DNA from: Deroplatys truncata
Lineage: Eukaryota > Arthropoda > Insecta > Mantodea > Mantidae
Length of the DNA: 64,000 nt
NCBI GenBank assembly: GCA_030765065.1
Contig: CM060990.1
Coordinates: forward strand, 279,895,341 to 279,959,340
Direction: 5' to 3'
Part shown: one piece after another, positions 9,370-20,900 of the stretch
Layout: the number at the start of each line of letters is the position of its first letter
How positions within the stretch are numbered: position 1 is the stretch's first letter
Notes under the pieces: generated by a model
Databases searched by the model: none
What the model saw: the letters and a program-made list of their open reading frames with translations, nothing else
Told to the model about the DNA's origin: nothing
Program-made: the position numbers and the translations under genes

Positions 9370-10869
9370 TCAACCACCTGCCTCCAGTTCTTCCACACCT
9401 GACAGCCCTTCCTCTTCTGTGGAATCACTCACATCATTTCCGCCATCACTGCTGTCGCTACTTTCTGCACCATTATCCTGGATGATAATTTTTTCTAATT
9501 GATTTTCTGCAATTCCGTATTTTTTGAAATAATGATTCTCAATGTTTTCAACATGTCGACATACATTTTCCCTTTCTGGCCTTCCAATTTCTGCAAATCG
9601 CTGGCGACATAACTGCTCCACATCTTTTAGTTTAAAAGTGATATTTCTGCAGGTCACCCAGTTTTTGACATCAGCCCAGATTAATTCGATTGTGTTTAGA
9701 TCTGGGTGATATGGTGGCAGTCTAAGTACATTATGGTGATGTTGTATTAATGTCTGACCAAGTATTATGAGTTATGACTTCTGAAGGGATTTGTCGGCTT
9801 TAACTAAGTTATGTTTGTTTTACTCATGCTTTCATCAAAAGCTATATTATGCCTAAGCAACCAGGTTTTCATTTCTTCTTTCAAGGAATTTGAGGTGGAT
9901 TGTTTGTCAATTTGAGTGTTGACACATTGTGAAGCATTGTCGATAACCAAAATAGATCCAGCAGGCATATTAGGTATCATCATGGTGTTCATTCACTTCA
10001 TGTAATTTTCTGTATTCATTTCTTGATGAAAATATCCTGCTTTTGTTGCGACTTGTAAAAGAAGGGCATTTGGAACGAACAACATGAACGATAATAAGTA
10101 TTTGCCCTTTGGCAACAGGTGCCTGAAAAACCTAATTCGCTATCGTCACTTCAACTTTTAGATGTTGTATGACTGCTGTGTATGTACGACTCATCTTCAT
10201 ACACTATAGTTGGATCCTCTAATTTGTACCTCTGAGTAAGGTACTCTTCCAGCTGAGATCTATGTCGTGCTTTTCTATTAGAACTCTCCTATTTGGTTTC
10301 GTTTTCTTCCACTTGAACCCTAAATCTTTTATATTTTTTGAGATTTGTAGCAGCATCTTGAAAATGTATGCTGATATAAGTACATATAAAATTATAGTCA
10401 TTTGGAAAGTTAGAATCAGACTGCAAAATTCAGTGCCATAGCCGGGATTTGAGACTTGTACCACCACCTTGAACATTTATGCATTCTTTCAGATTGATGA
10501 GCAATCTGCTTATTGTTGGCACAGTTTTTTCTTCCACATAGAAATAGTGAATTGTGCGCCGAATGACGCATTTGTCGAAATCGTCAATGTTTAGGGACCT
10601 TATGTTTCTTAACAGGTGTGTCAAATGGTACTCTTTCATCCATATGGTTCTTCTTATCTTGGAGAGCTCTGGAAACGGATCTCAGTGAAACACCAGTTGC
10701 TTTAGCTACTCTTTCTTTCACTCTCTTAAGGCTTTTGTGGAACTCGGGTAAACACATTTTCTTCCTTCATCTCTGCTTCTTGCTTCATGAAGTCGAGGAC
10801 ATTTGCAATTATTTCCCCGCTTTGAATACGTAATACCCTACCATTTAACTTTGAAAGCTTAGGAGCCAT
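9370..10869 (-). pseudogene. Decayed DDE transposase, insect Tc1/mariner (IS630)-like family
   Basis: Runs on the minus strand from an ATG at 10867-10869 to a stop at 9370, with several frameshifts and stops. Pieces in order: an N-terminal region with SGEIIANVLDFMKQEAE; NIDDFDKCVIRRTIHYFY and EECINVQGG-like linker sequence (about 10470-10580); RWKKTKPNRRVLIEKHDI (about 10260-10320); YEDESYIH with the first catalytic Asp (about 10190); ILVIDNASQ with the second (about 9950); YHPDLNTIELIW with the third, Glu (about 9690); and an acidic Ser/Asp/Glu C-terminus. The triad codons are still visible but the frame is broken. The family is widespread in insect genomes. I could not define terminal inverted repeats. 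Confidence 0.75.
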
Positions 10870-11220
10870 GGTTAGAAATATCACAAATATAAAATAAGCA
10901 CTATTTGCGTACTGCTCTCCTTGAAATTACAAGATACGGACACTTTCTATGCAGACTGTATGTGTTACGCACCTGTGAGTAAGCAAAGGTATTATATCGC
11001 TTTCGTTGATTAAGCTAAACATAAACCATTCCTAGGCTCGGCAGATGGGGTAGCAATCAAGGTCACAATTCCAGAAGTTTTGCTCCAGTTATATATGCGA
11101 ACGGATGGATGTGTGCAAGTTGAGAAAGAAAAGGATAGATACATAAATAGAAAGAGGGAAAATGAAGAAAAAGAGAGGAGAAGAAAGAAAATAAAGAATT
11201 GTGTCTAGACATCCGAATAT
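10870..11220. other. Unassigned sequence
   Basis: No gene seen. The part 11090-11210 is purine-rich (GAAAGAAAG-type words) and resembles the short purine tract before the tRNA-like repeat at 41110-41130. Confidence 0.4.
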
Positions 11221-11224
11221 ATAA

Positions 11225-11700
11225 ATAATTATATTTGTTAAATGCATTCTAAACTGTCCAAGCATACTCAACTATTTTAATACTTATTATAGCGTTTCGC
11301 TGGGTAAGATTCGAACCAGGGCCTCTGAATCCCTAAGAATACCTTCCTTAAACGTAATGACATATAAAGATTAAATTATATTTGTTAAATATATTTTAAT
11401 CAGACTGTCCACACCCTTATAATTTAATATTTATTACGCATTAGAGTTTCAGGGTAAGATTTGAACTATGACCTCTGGGAGAACTAAGGATAGGCTACAT
11501 TAATCGGGGTAATAATATAAAAAAACAAATTATGTTCGTTAAACACATTTTAATGTGACCGCGCATACTCTCGTAGTTTAATAGTTATTAAGCATTAGAG
11601 TTTCGCATGGTAATATTCGAACTGGGAGCCTCTGAACCCCCATTCATTAATTAGGGTAACGATATAATATTATCAAGCATCAATTTCACATTAGCAATTG
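11225..11700 (-). repeat. Tandem array of tRNA-like repeat units (~145 bp)
   Basis: At least three consecutive copies, each with a pol III B-box-like GGTTCGAATCTTACCC (minus strand) near 11325-11310, a diverged counterpart near 11475-11455, and CAGTTCGAATATTACC near 11625-11610. Between them is a conserved AT-rich spacer with TATATTTGTTAAATACATTTTAAT. Each unit's upstream part resembles an A box (TTACCCTAATTAATG type). No unit folds as a convincing tRNA. A related single copy is at 41130-41260. Confidence 0.6.
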
Positions 11701-12080
11701 AAACATTAAACTTTTTGATTACAGTAAGAATCGAGCACCGATCTATTGATATCCAAGTATACACAGAGGTTTAATGTATGTAATGGCATAGGTTAAATAC
11801 ATTTTTATTTCGCTGTTTGAAAAGAGCCAACACAGAGAGCTTGTTAAGTATGCTCGAGTATAACCGTAGGACTTCGTAAAACATTCGTAGAGAATGAGGG
11901 GCTCAGGGCAAAGCCATGATGGCTGAATCTGACGTTGTTGAATTGTTTACGTATAGCAGGTAAACTGGCCTCTCTGGCTTTCACGCAAACAAACAAAGAC
12001 AGGGTGAGCATAAGCCTCCCTCAGATTCTTTTGTCAAGCACGCAGGTGGTCAAACAATGGAAAGGGACCAGCTTTGTTAT
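11701..12080. other. Unassigned sequence
   Basis: No coding sequence, repeat or site recognised. Confidence 0.4.
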
Positions 12081-12570
12081 ACAACAGTGGAATGGGAATG
12101 CCAGGTGATCCTTATAAAGAAGCCTTGCTCCGGACAAAAGAAAGGGGATATAATAGAATCTGTTCCTTTGTCCTGCATCCTCGTTTATTTTGACAGTTGA
12201 AGGGCAAGCATTGTTCTTTTGTTAAATGCTGGTAGAATGGGAATGCCAGGTAGTCCTTCTGAAGAAGCCTTGGCCCGGACTATAGGAAGAGAATACAATA
12301 GAATCTGCCTCTTTTGATAGCGCGGGTCAAACAATGGAAAGCGATACAATAGAATCTGTTCCTTTGTCCGGCATACTCTTTGTTCATTTTGACAGTGATG
12401 GATAGCCTCTTGCACGTGATTGTTAAACAATGCGAGTAGTGTGAGTTGGTGCAGTGCAGGAAAGCACGTATCCGGATGTGGAATGGGTAGAATAATTTCT
12501 CCGCCTTTGTTACAGAAGCGTAAAATTTACGTCCTTTTTGTTCATTTTGACAGTTCATTGACACCCTTAA
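12080..12570 (+). repeat. Degenerate tandem duplication, ~140-bp module
   Basis: Recurring phrases GGAATGGGAATGCCAGGT (12088, 12236), AATAGAATCTGTTCCTTTGTCC or variants (12153, 12296, 12348) and TTCATTTTGACAGT (12189 as TTATTTTGACAGT, 12392, 12540) show three to four partly deleted copies of one module. No protein is suggested. Confidence 0.6.
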
Positions 12571-12889
12571 TTGCTTAACTGTCAAGCTTCCATTATACTC
12601 AACAAGATTTATGACCCTCAGCTGCACCTGGAAGTACCAAGGAGCTGGGCAAGGGAGGAGCGGAGATGGGGGACCTCATTTGCATATGAATACACATTCC
12701 TGCATATTAAGTGGGCCAGCTCTGTCATTTCTATACTACTGACTTAGGGGGGTTTTCCACTAAGATCCCTCCTCAAATACTTTACAAGTAAACCATACTC
12801 GAGTCTTTTTGTTGTTAAGTTCTTGAATAATGCGGTCGTTTGTTTGCAGTTTCTTTAACGATTCCCTAACACCTATCAAAGTTTCCCTA
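12571..12889. other. Unassigned sequence
   Basis: Nothing recognised apart from the start of the pyrimidine-rich minisatellite that follows. Confidence 0.4.
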
Positions 12890-13265
12890 CTTCTGTCGTA
12901 TAAACGTATACTCCACTAGATCTCTGATTATCCTAGCTTTTTCCTCGTATTCCCTATGTCACCTGTATAAACGCATTCCAGCTTTAATATTTGTCTATCT
13001 TAGCACCTTCCCTCGTATTCCCTATCTCTCCAGTATAAACCTATATTCCTCCTCCTTCAGCATCTGTCTAGCCTAGCACCTCTCCACGTATACCCTATCT
13101 CTCTCATATAAAGCGCATTCCCCCTCCTTCTACCACTGCCTAGCCTGGCATCAGTTCCCATGTTCCCTATCTCTCCCATATAAACGCATTTTCCTCCGTG
13201 ACCCGCCACATCTAGCCTCGTTTTCCCTATCCTTTCCCATATAAACGCAAAAAACTGCGCTCGAT
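12890..13265 (+). repeat. CATATAAACGCATT minisatellite (~72-bp unit)
   Basis: Five or so units of the form CCCTATCTCTCCCATATAAACG followed by CATTCC...TAGCCTAGCACC. The same repeat is found at 31960-32105 in the same orientation and at 22640-22765 inverted, at the outer edges of the large palindrome, which ties this block to the same element family. Confidence 0.7.
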
Positions 13266-14299
13266 CTCTCTATAATAAGCTACTTATGTGGTATACTATA
13301 ACCGTAGTTAGAAGGGATATGTTTATAACAGCTAAATAACTGGTATTTAAAAGCGAGGCAAACGAATTAAGGGATTGTCAAACAAACAGCAAGCTTGTTA
13401 ACTACAAATCTATGCAGCTGATGCGGAAAAGAATATCTGTGACAAGATTCTACGTACTTGGTGGCTTTGAAAGCTTTCAGAGTCAATTGAAAACTAGTTT
13501 TGTAGGTAAGGAAATGCTACAAAATATTAGAAGTCACGGCGAAAAAAACTGAAAGTGAAACTGGGGCGTCTATATCGAAAGTTAGGTAAAATGAGTAGTG
13601 CTTCAACTAAAGTTAGTAATTAAAATGTTATACATAAAACTATATAGGAATCATAAGTGTGAATGTGGGTCATTGTTCCCGCCGAATTTCAAATTCTCCT
13701 TGGAGATGTTCTATCCGAAACCGGAGTTCCAGTTTAAGCAACGAAGATTTTATCCCAGTGGCAAATATTGCTGTTACCATTTCAAAATTGGAGAAAATCT
13801 ATTACAGATATATACCTATTCCCATACAAAGGAAAGATGGAGGAAGCTGCCAATAACTGCAGATGGTGCTAATTTCAGTTGCTAAGAAAAAACACAATGA
13901 CCAAAATATTGCGTATCCCTAAGTCATAGTAAGCCAGGAGTAGGTATCTTACTGGTAGTCGTGGAAATCCAGTAATAATTATAGGTATAAAAACCCTATG
14001 CACAAATGCAACTGAAATGCCACTACCGAGATCTAAAGCTGTAAAACTTAATTTTGTGTTGCACATGACCTTGTAGTGACGGATTATACTTCCTGGAATT
14101 GAAAGGGGCACAATTGGGGGTGCCCTCTAAATTAGTTTTATTCAATCTATGGGTTGACATTCATGAAATGTGATTCAATAACTAAGCTTATAAGTTATAA
14201 TGGAATATATTTAGCATCAGATAACTTCGTTTTGAACCAAATAAGCCGACGTGAAAGATTTCCATTTTGAGTGGAATGGAACGTGTATCGGAAGGGACT
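13266..14299. other. Unassigned sequence
   Basis: About 1 kb with no gene I can support. A 95-codon + frame at 13598-13885 (with CECGSLFPPNFKF) is isolated, has no recognisable domain and is more likely chance. Confidence 0.4.
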
Positions 14300-14835
14300 C
14301 TTTACTGCTCCAGTGACGAAATTGTACCTACCACCACAAGGGGGCGCTCCTGGGAAGAAGTAGTGAGATGAGAGGAGACACCGGACGGCCGTAACCAGGA
14401 GTTATGGCACAGCAATGACAGTTCCCAGACTGAGACGTCCCGGTTGAAGGACAGGCAGACCGGGTACCCCGCCCCACACAGAGGTTCCTCCATCCCCCCA
14501 AGGGGCGGTCCGTATATTCCGGCAACCAGTCAAAGGCCGACGGTCGGAGAAAGTTCACATAGAGCATCCCTTTTACCTAACGCGTCACACCGGGACACAT
14601 TCCCCGACACTTCCAAATTTGAAATTGGCCTAACGGGGTGAAGGGTGAATGAAATGGTTAAGGAGAACGATATGTAGGGACAGGAAATTTGGAAGATCAG
14701 AGAATCCAATCCAGCATTAGCGTGACGACAAAGGTAACCCCAAAATAACCCATAGGTCAGTGTGGGCGATCGCCGGGAATTAAACCCGGCACCTCCCAAA
14801 TGTGAATCACTGCGTTACCGCGGCGTCATCTTGAC
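14300..14835 (-). mobile_element. Long tRNA-derived SINE-like element
   Basis: Read on the minus strand from 14835: a tRNA-like head with an A-box-like stretch and the B box GGTTTAATTCCCGGC (about 14785-14771), then CGCCCACACTGACCTATGGG and a GC-rich body of ~450 bases (local GC well above its neighbours). The head and the motif after it resemble the unit at 52605-53155, suggesting one family. No target duplication was identified. Confidence 0.5.
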
Positions 14836-16149
14836 GGGAAACGCTTATATTTTCTTAAAGGAGATATCAAATGTCCTATCTTCGCAAAGGGATATTTACG
14901 AAGCTTTGATATTTACTTTGCTGAATTAATTAATATATCACGGGGGAATATACCCGAAATATATACTGGTGCTTTAAACATTTGCTAGTTTACTCTCATT
15001 TGTTTACTTAAATTCACCATTACACTTTAGGTTAAAAATTAATCAAATTTGTGTAATTTCTGCATATATTGAAACCTTTATAGCACACACACATGTACAT
15101 GTATATAATGATTGAGGCATTTCTCAATAATTATAGATACAAAATAACCGTGTAATTTCAGAAATATATGTAATAGTTTCAAGATTCTAGATTGAAAGGT
15201 TTTAGAGAAGCTGGGTCATTTGCTTAATAGATAAAATTTACAGAAGCTGCAATTCAAACAACAAGTGTAAGTAGCTAAAAAATCCATAATCAACAAGCTC
15301 AAGGTAAGATGATACAAGAAATGATATCATATAGAAAGTCTCTCAGTGCATGAAATTCTGTAAATTGTAAAACAAATCACCGATTTATATAATAAACCTC
15401 TTTTGAAGTAAAGATATTTAAGTGCAAAAGGTGCAGTTAAGTGAATAGGTGCAATAATAAATCATGCAGCAAAGCTGTGAAAACCAGGCTAAAATTCCTG
15501 TAATCTAGAAACGAATAGACTAACCACCTCTTTAGTTAGGTGAGTTCAAGTCTTAGTTTCATAGAAACAAATAAAATACAATAACAAACGAAGGATTTCA
15601 CGGCCGGAGTGATGATAAAGAAAAGAATATAATTCCGGGATTAGAGACCGTGTTCTACTTCTTCTCTTCACTTTCAAACGTTTCGCTTATAATTGCCCAA
15701 GCATTATCAGTGGCATTGACGCGTAAATCCCTGTGGTCTCTCCCTAGCTATTGAATCACCTTATATACCTGATACAAGTATGTCATTTATTAGCAAACTG
15801 TAGCCCTATGTCTGTTACATTTATCCTAGTCGTACAGATACACGTAGGTTCAAATCATACAGTAATAATAATAATCAGAAGAACAGGTTTCAGAAAGGAT
15901 GGACAACTGCTCCCCAAGAGACACATCCCTGCAAAGTTCATGGAAAAATAATGACGAAGTCACAAAAGCCCAGGCTATGATTCAAGAAAAAGCAAGTGCT
16001 CTAAGGTCCATCATAGACGCATGAAGAAAAAAGTGAAGCAAAGTAATGCGCATATCAAAGATAAAAAGACAAGTAAGCACGCACCGACACTACTGACCGG
16101 AAAGCAACACGGAAAAAGTAACTAAGAATATGAAACAGCTATAATTGGC
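14836..16149. other. Unassigned AT-rich sequence
   Basis: No gene or repeat recognised over ~1.3 kb. Confidence 0.45.
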
Positions 16150-17890
16150 TAAAACGCAGATGCTTCCGCTGTCGAGGTTCACAAGTATCTACATATTTTC
16201 CTTATTAATAAATTTAAGTGATGGCAGAGGGCAGCCCACAAAACGCTGGGCATTAACGTGCACTATGTTTTCCAAGTTGGATGCATTTAGCTCAGTCCGA
16301 TTAGATAGGTCAGAGGTAATCAGAGGGACCCGAAGTATACGTCAAAGGCTAAGATTTTGTATACATTGGAGTGCCGATCAGCTACTGCGGGATACTCGTA
16401 TGCCAGTCCAAGACATGCTGGCATAAAAAAGAAAGGAAGGAATAAAATCGGAGTATAAAATGAGCTTTGGACGAAAATGAAGATGACGGCTGCGGAAAAC
16501 CTGCAGAAAAACGTGGAGACAGACCCGTTCTTGCGTACAAAGCCTAACAACGTGTGGATGCCCTAAATAATGCGTCTGCGGACGACACGTTAAAGTGTGT
16601 ACAGCCACCTATAGAGAAAAGTCAGGGAATTTATGTTTCTTAGAGAGTACCAAAAAAGTTACATTTGACCGCATTGACGGCAACCTTCCATAACGCAAGC
16701 CATTCCAGAAACCCAGAAACGAAGCGCCGAAAGCCTATCTGACCATACCTGAGATACTTGTTACTATGATAAAGAGCCGCGGCATATATAAGGACCTGAC
16801 ATTGAGAATCCTGCGGGGTTTTCGAGTAAACAGAGCGTACCAATACATGGCCAGAATCTATCCCTGAGGGATACCAGCTGCATACGACGAGCCCTGTAAC
16901 AGGCTTTCCCGATCTGGACATGGAATTGACGCTGGTTTATGAAACTGTAAATAAAGTGTAAGAAAGGAAGGCCAGAAGTTGATGATAGATCTTAAAAAGA
17001 AACCCGTGATGCCAACGTTGATCAAACCTGTCCTCGTCGTTGAGAAACAAGGCGTGGGCGAAAACTAAACTGAAAACCAGAAAGAGCAAAGTCCATCGGA
17101 ACAACAGAATGAATATGAGAAAGAAGATAGCGCTCAGAAAGCTTACCAATATAAGGCCACACACTAATCGACAGTAACATGTAGCATCGCAAGCATTGAG
17201 ACTCGGCTTGGGTAACATAATGACCTTAGCCGAATTCCAGGCCGCAGAAAAACTATCGAGGGAAAGACAGGAATTAAAAATAAGAGAATAAAAAACCAAC
17301 TCGCAGCGAGGAAGATTTTTGAGGGCTACGGTAGAAACGGCGTCAGGACTAGGAGCTTTATTACCATGATGACGATCTATCGCCCGATAAACCTGAAGTG
17401 GCGAGAAGTGGAGGGCCAAAGGAACCGATGTTGCTGAAGCTAGTCACGCAACCACACCTCACCCGAACAAATACAATCGGGATTGACATTAGGATTGTCC
17501 GTGAAGCGACGCTACATAGAATAGGCAAAATCTTCATCTTTCCCCTCAGGAGTGGACACAGTGTCATCCAGGAAAGCATAGACTCCGCATTTGGAGCAAC
17601 ATTGGTAGAGAAACGAAAACTGCGCAATACATGCCAAAGGGGGCGTCTTGGTACGAGGTAGGGAGCATCCGCTCCTCCTAGACACACTCCAAATGCAACA
17701 AGAAGGTTTTTTGTAAACCATGCCGAAGCCAATTTACTAGACGTTGATAAAGCGGCAAGGGAGTCTGGATCAAAAGGAATAACAGCCGCCTACAGTGGGC
17801 AATAAGGAATACGGCATCCGCAAAGAGCGGGTGCCGGCAAGGTTGAGAAACACGGGAGGTGGAATTGGAAATGACCCGATTCATTTAGGC
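16150..17890 (-). pseudogene. Jockey/CR1-type non-LTR retrotransposon reverse transcriptase relic
   Basis: Minus-strand relic of a LINE reverse transcriptase. The clearest part is at 17419-17160: VYRAIDRHHGNKAPSPDAV followed by ALKNLP, SLIFNSCLSLDSF, AAWNSAKVIMLPKP, the usual RT fingers sequence of Jockey/I-group LINEs, with APSPD replacing the more common APGPD. Further decayed pieces follow toward lower coordinates: a DRFDQRWHHGFLFK-like motif A remnant (about 17010), a VTGLVVCSWYPSGI remnant of the GVPQGS motif B (about 16880), a LIYAAALYHSN remnant of YADD (about 16780), LALWKVAVNAVKCNF (about 16680), and a post-RT stretch LILYSDFIPSFLFYASMSW (about 16440). All frames are interrupted. The YADD catalytic residues are lost. 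Confidence 0.7.
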
Positions 17891-18289
17891 CGTGAAGGCG
17901 ACAATGGCATTGGCGAGTAACTCTCCGTGGTCTGTTCGTAGCTATTGAAAAACTCGCAAAGGAGTTGGCTAAATACAGGCTACATGTTATAAAATCGAGC
18001 TCCCGTTTCTGGTGATGACGCTTGGCGTAGCTGTAAGCGAAACAATTGGAGCTGAAGAGAAGATGCCCAGTGGACTTCGGCCTCTAAAACTGCAATTATA
18101 TTACTTTACTTATAAACAAAATAAATTTTACACATATTCTTAAGAAAGCTGTGTCATCTAGAAAACGCTTGTCATGACAAGAACCCAGAAGAAACCCAAT
18201 ACAAAATCTGTGAAATTTTGTCAACTAGCTACGAGATAATGCAACCTTCTCCGGAAACTCAGCATACCTATGAGGATATAGGGACAAGC
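17891..18289. other. Unassigned sequence
   Basis: Boundary between the LINE relic and a gypsy relic on the other strand; nothing recognised. Confidence 0.35.
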
Positions 18290-19305
18290 GAACATGAAAT
18301 AGCTGTGTTTCGCAGGAGCATGGTGAACGAGGAGCTCAAGGAGGCTCACGCTAGTGTTGCCGGAGTTTACTTGAGTGTAAATAAAGCCTATGGTGTCGAT
18401 TTTATTATTTATATCTTCGAAGAGGTGTGGAGATGTGGTGCCAGAAATGCTACATCTGTGCGGCAAGTCTTGAGCCCTGGACCCGAATTTCCGGCCAAAC
18501 TCAAGAGTAAAATTTCGGAGAGCCATTCAAAATAACTGCTATAGACTTGGAGGCCCTTTTCTATGTACAGACAAGGAAATTGATACCTGTTACTGGATTG
18601 TATAACAAAGTGGTCGGTGATTTAGACGATACCCAAACAAGAGGCTCCTAATTTGGCTAATGCACTGGTGAACAACATCTTCTGCCAGTTCGGAGTCGTT
18701 CAGGAGCTGCACAGTGACCTGAAACCAATTTCGAATACAAACTTTGCTGCTCCAGCAAAACGCGATACACGATATCCCTATCACTCCCCCTTAATTCACA
18801 GCCAGACGGTATGGTGGAGTACTACATCAAGGCGATCAAGGAGCGTCTGCGGCAAATGGTATCCCGTCATCAACGAGATTGGGGTGTGCATGTACCATAA
18901 TTCGTTCTGTCTGCCGAGCATCCGTATACCGGTCCACTGCATGAACATGGCCAACATGATATTTGGACGAAGGCTGTGCCTATCATATTGTCTGTTGTTG
19001 GCCTCTTGATATTGACAAGGTGGTTACAAACTATTTTGGGAAGGTAACGGATAGGCTGGGTGGTGTTCACTATTTCACCGGGGAAAACCTGAAGCTGACA
19101 AGACTCCGGAAGACGGCATTCTATAACCGTCTGGCGAAGAGTATCAGATTCCAGGACAGTGACTTTGTGTGGAACCATCGTCTCACGAGGAATAAAGGGA
19201 ACTCGTCGAAGTTTCAACGTTCTTGGGACGTTTCATATAAGTTAATCATTGATCAAGCCCAAGGGAAACTGATGGTGATCCGTCTTGATTGACTTGCTCC
19301 ATATC
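18290..19305 (+). pseudogene. Ty3/gypsy integrase relic
   Basis: Plus-strand relic of an integrase. Near 18310 is SMVNEELKEAHASVAG (HHCC start), near 18435 WCQKCYICAASLEP (the Cys pair), then ANALVNNIFCQFGV and ELHSDLK (second catalytic Asp region, about 18655-18722), SQPDGMVE with the catalytic Glu (about 18800-18825), RHQRDWGVHVP, and the end of the protein, FVWNHRLTRNKGNS...LMVIRLD.LAPYRG (about 19165-19305). Several frameshifts and stops. It resembles the integrase of the gypsy element at 56-64 kb. LTRs are not seen. Confidence 0.7.
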
Positions 19306-20019
19306 GCGGAGCTACTCACGACGACGAGCTCTGGTGAGGGAGCAATCTGTCTTCAGTGCTTGCAAGCGATCACTTAAAGAGCGAGAGGGGTCGGAACGGT
19401 ATTTCTGACCTTAATACTAGGAACGCCTTCGAGACGCGACCACCTAAAACTGGGAGACAGGCATGCCGTACCGCATACCAGAGAAGCTCGGATGCATTGG
19501 CACTTAGCATGGTTAGAGGTCTAGAGTTAAGGAAACTGAGCCGGCTGAGTCAGTAGGAAGCCCTGCTAGAGTTGACCCAAGGATGAAGATTTACTAGGTT
19601 ATGGTTGGTTGAGAACGCTATAATGGGACAATAGAAAATATGCCCTTATGTATCACGACGCTACCGTCAATCGGCAGGAAGGTCCTGTGTCTATTACAAA
19701 ATAAGATAACCCTCCAGATAATCAAGAACATTCAATCAACCTCAATTGCCTATGCAGAACGAGGTAGCACCTGTAAGACTTGGAATGCTGCGATGCTACA
19801 TCCCCAAATCTAAGGCAGGCAAGAGCGGGTAATTGTTACACTAGTGAACAGCGACAAAAGCGGATAGCACATATTGCTTTACCCGACGACAGTTTCCGGC
19901 AACAATAAATACACTGGAAGACCTCAACAATTACATTTATGTTGAGCCATTTCATCAACAGAAGGACAACTCCAATCCCAGTCGGCTTCTTGAGTTTCAT
20001 AAATCTTAAATACCATAGA
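19306..20019. other. Unassigned sequence, probably retroelement remains
   Basis: No clear coding motif. Base composition matches the two gypsy relics on either side. Confidence 0.35.
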
Positions 20020-20900
20020 GTTGTTTAGGTTCAAACCCTACAGGAGCACATTCCAATACCCGCACATCTCCAGGGAAGAAGAGAGTTTAATGCGGATGTC
20101 TTTTGCAAAATACACTGCCAGAGGAGAGCAGCCATTGCAGAAAGATGGAGGAGAGGAAGTGTATCACTACTCTCCATGTCGTTTGATAGAAGACTGGTAT
20201 AGTGTATGTCTGACGAAGTAACAGATGAGCGTCGCTTATGTGGGACCACCCCAGAAGGAAGCGGAGGCTCAAATAAAACAAAACCTAAATGACGTCGTAC
20301 CAAGGAGCAAAATCTATAATTGTTATTATGTGCAATTGGGCACGCTGAAGTTCTAGAATAGGGTGTTAGTAAAAACGTCAAATTCCACCGGTGGCAAGAC
20401 ATGAGCTTGCTACTGATACTTCCTCGAGCAGGATTAGGGATATTTCTGAGGATGTTCATTCACAACAATTTGGAGGTCATATAAAGTCCACTTGCACAAT
20501 AGATAAGTCCCGACAATGATACTGCTAATTTTGGTCAAGAGCAGATGCCGAGAGATAGTGCCGCTAGTTTGATGCATTCGCGGTGAGCTGCGGTCCCAAG
20601 AGCTAGGGTCGTATGGAGCATTATAAGTGTGAGCATCATTTGCTACATGGGACTGGCCCAGTAGAGTTGCTGTTCCGCAGAGAACTATGCCTAACGTGCA
20701 ACCAGCTATTTGAAAGCGCACCTGGCGCAGAACACCAACCACAAAGTACGTCGAGGATCGCATGTGGCATCCTCATAGTATGGTTAAGATCGCCAATATC
20801 AGAAAATTGCGAAAGACCGCATATTAAACCGTTATGACTGGAGCCTAAGATTCGCCGTTTTCTGGCGGCCAGCTACTTATGGCTTTGCCACACTAATCGA
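20020..20900 (+). pseudogene. Second Ty3/gypsy relic: RNase H end and integrase C-terminal part
   Basis: A decayed RNase H tail of the HxPGREE...NADVFCK type occurs at about 20055-20110, and the integrase C-terminal region VELLFRRELCLTCNQLFESA (related to the FGRELRLPCDLLFG region of gypsy integrases) at about 20655-20720, followed by a KxRYD-like remnant near 20830. The middle, including the catalytic core, is largely missing or unreadable. Same strand as the relic at 18.3-19.3 kb; the two may be pieces of related insertions. Confidence 0.55.

Noticed and set aside
11300..11350. True tRNA gene on the minus strand
   Set aside because: B-box-like sequence present, but no closed acceptor stem or convincing anticodon arm; the unit is repeated in tandem.
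13598..13885. 95-codon + frame
   Set aside because: Isolated, no domain or context; kept only as a remark.
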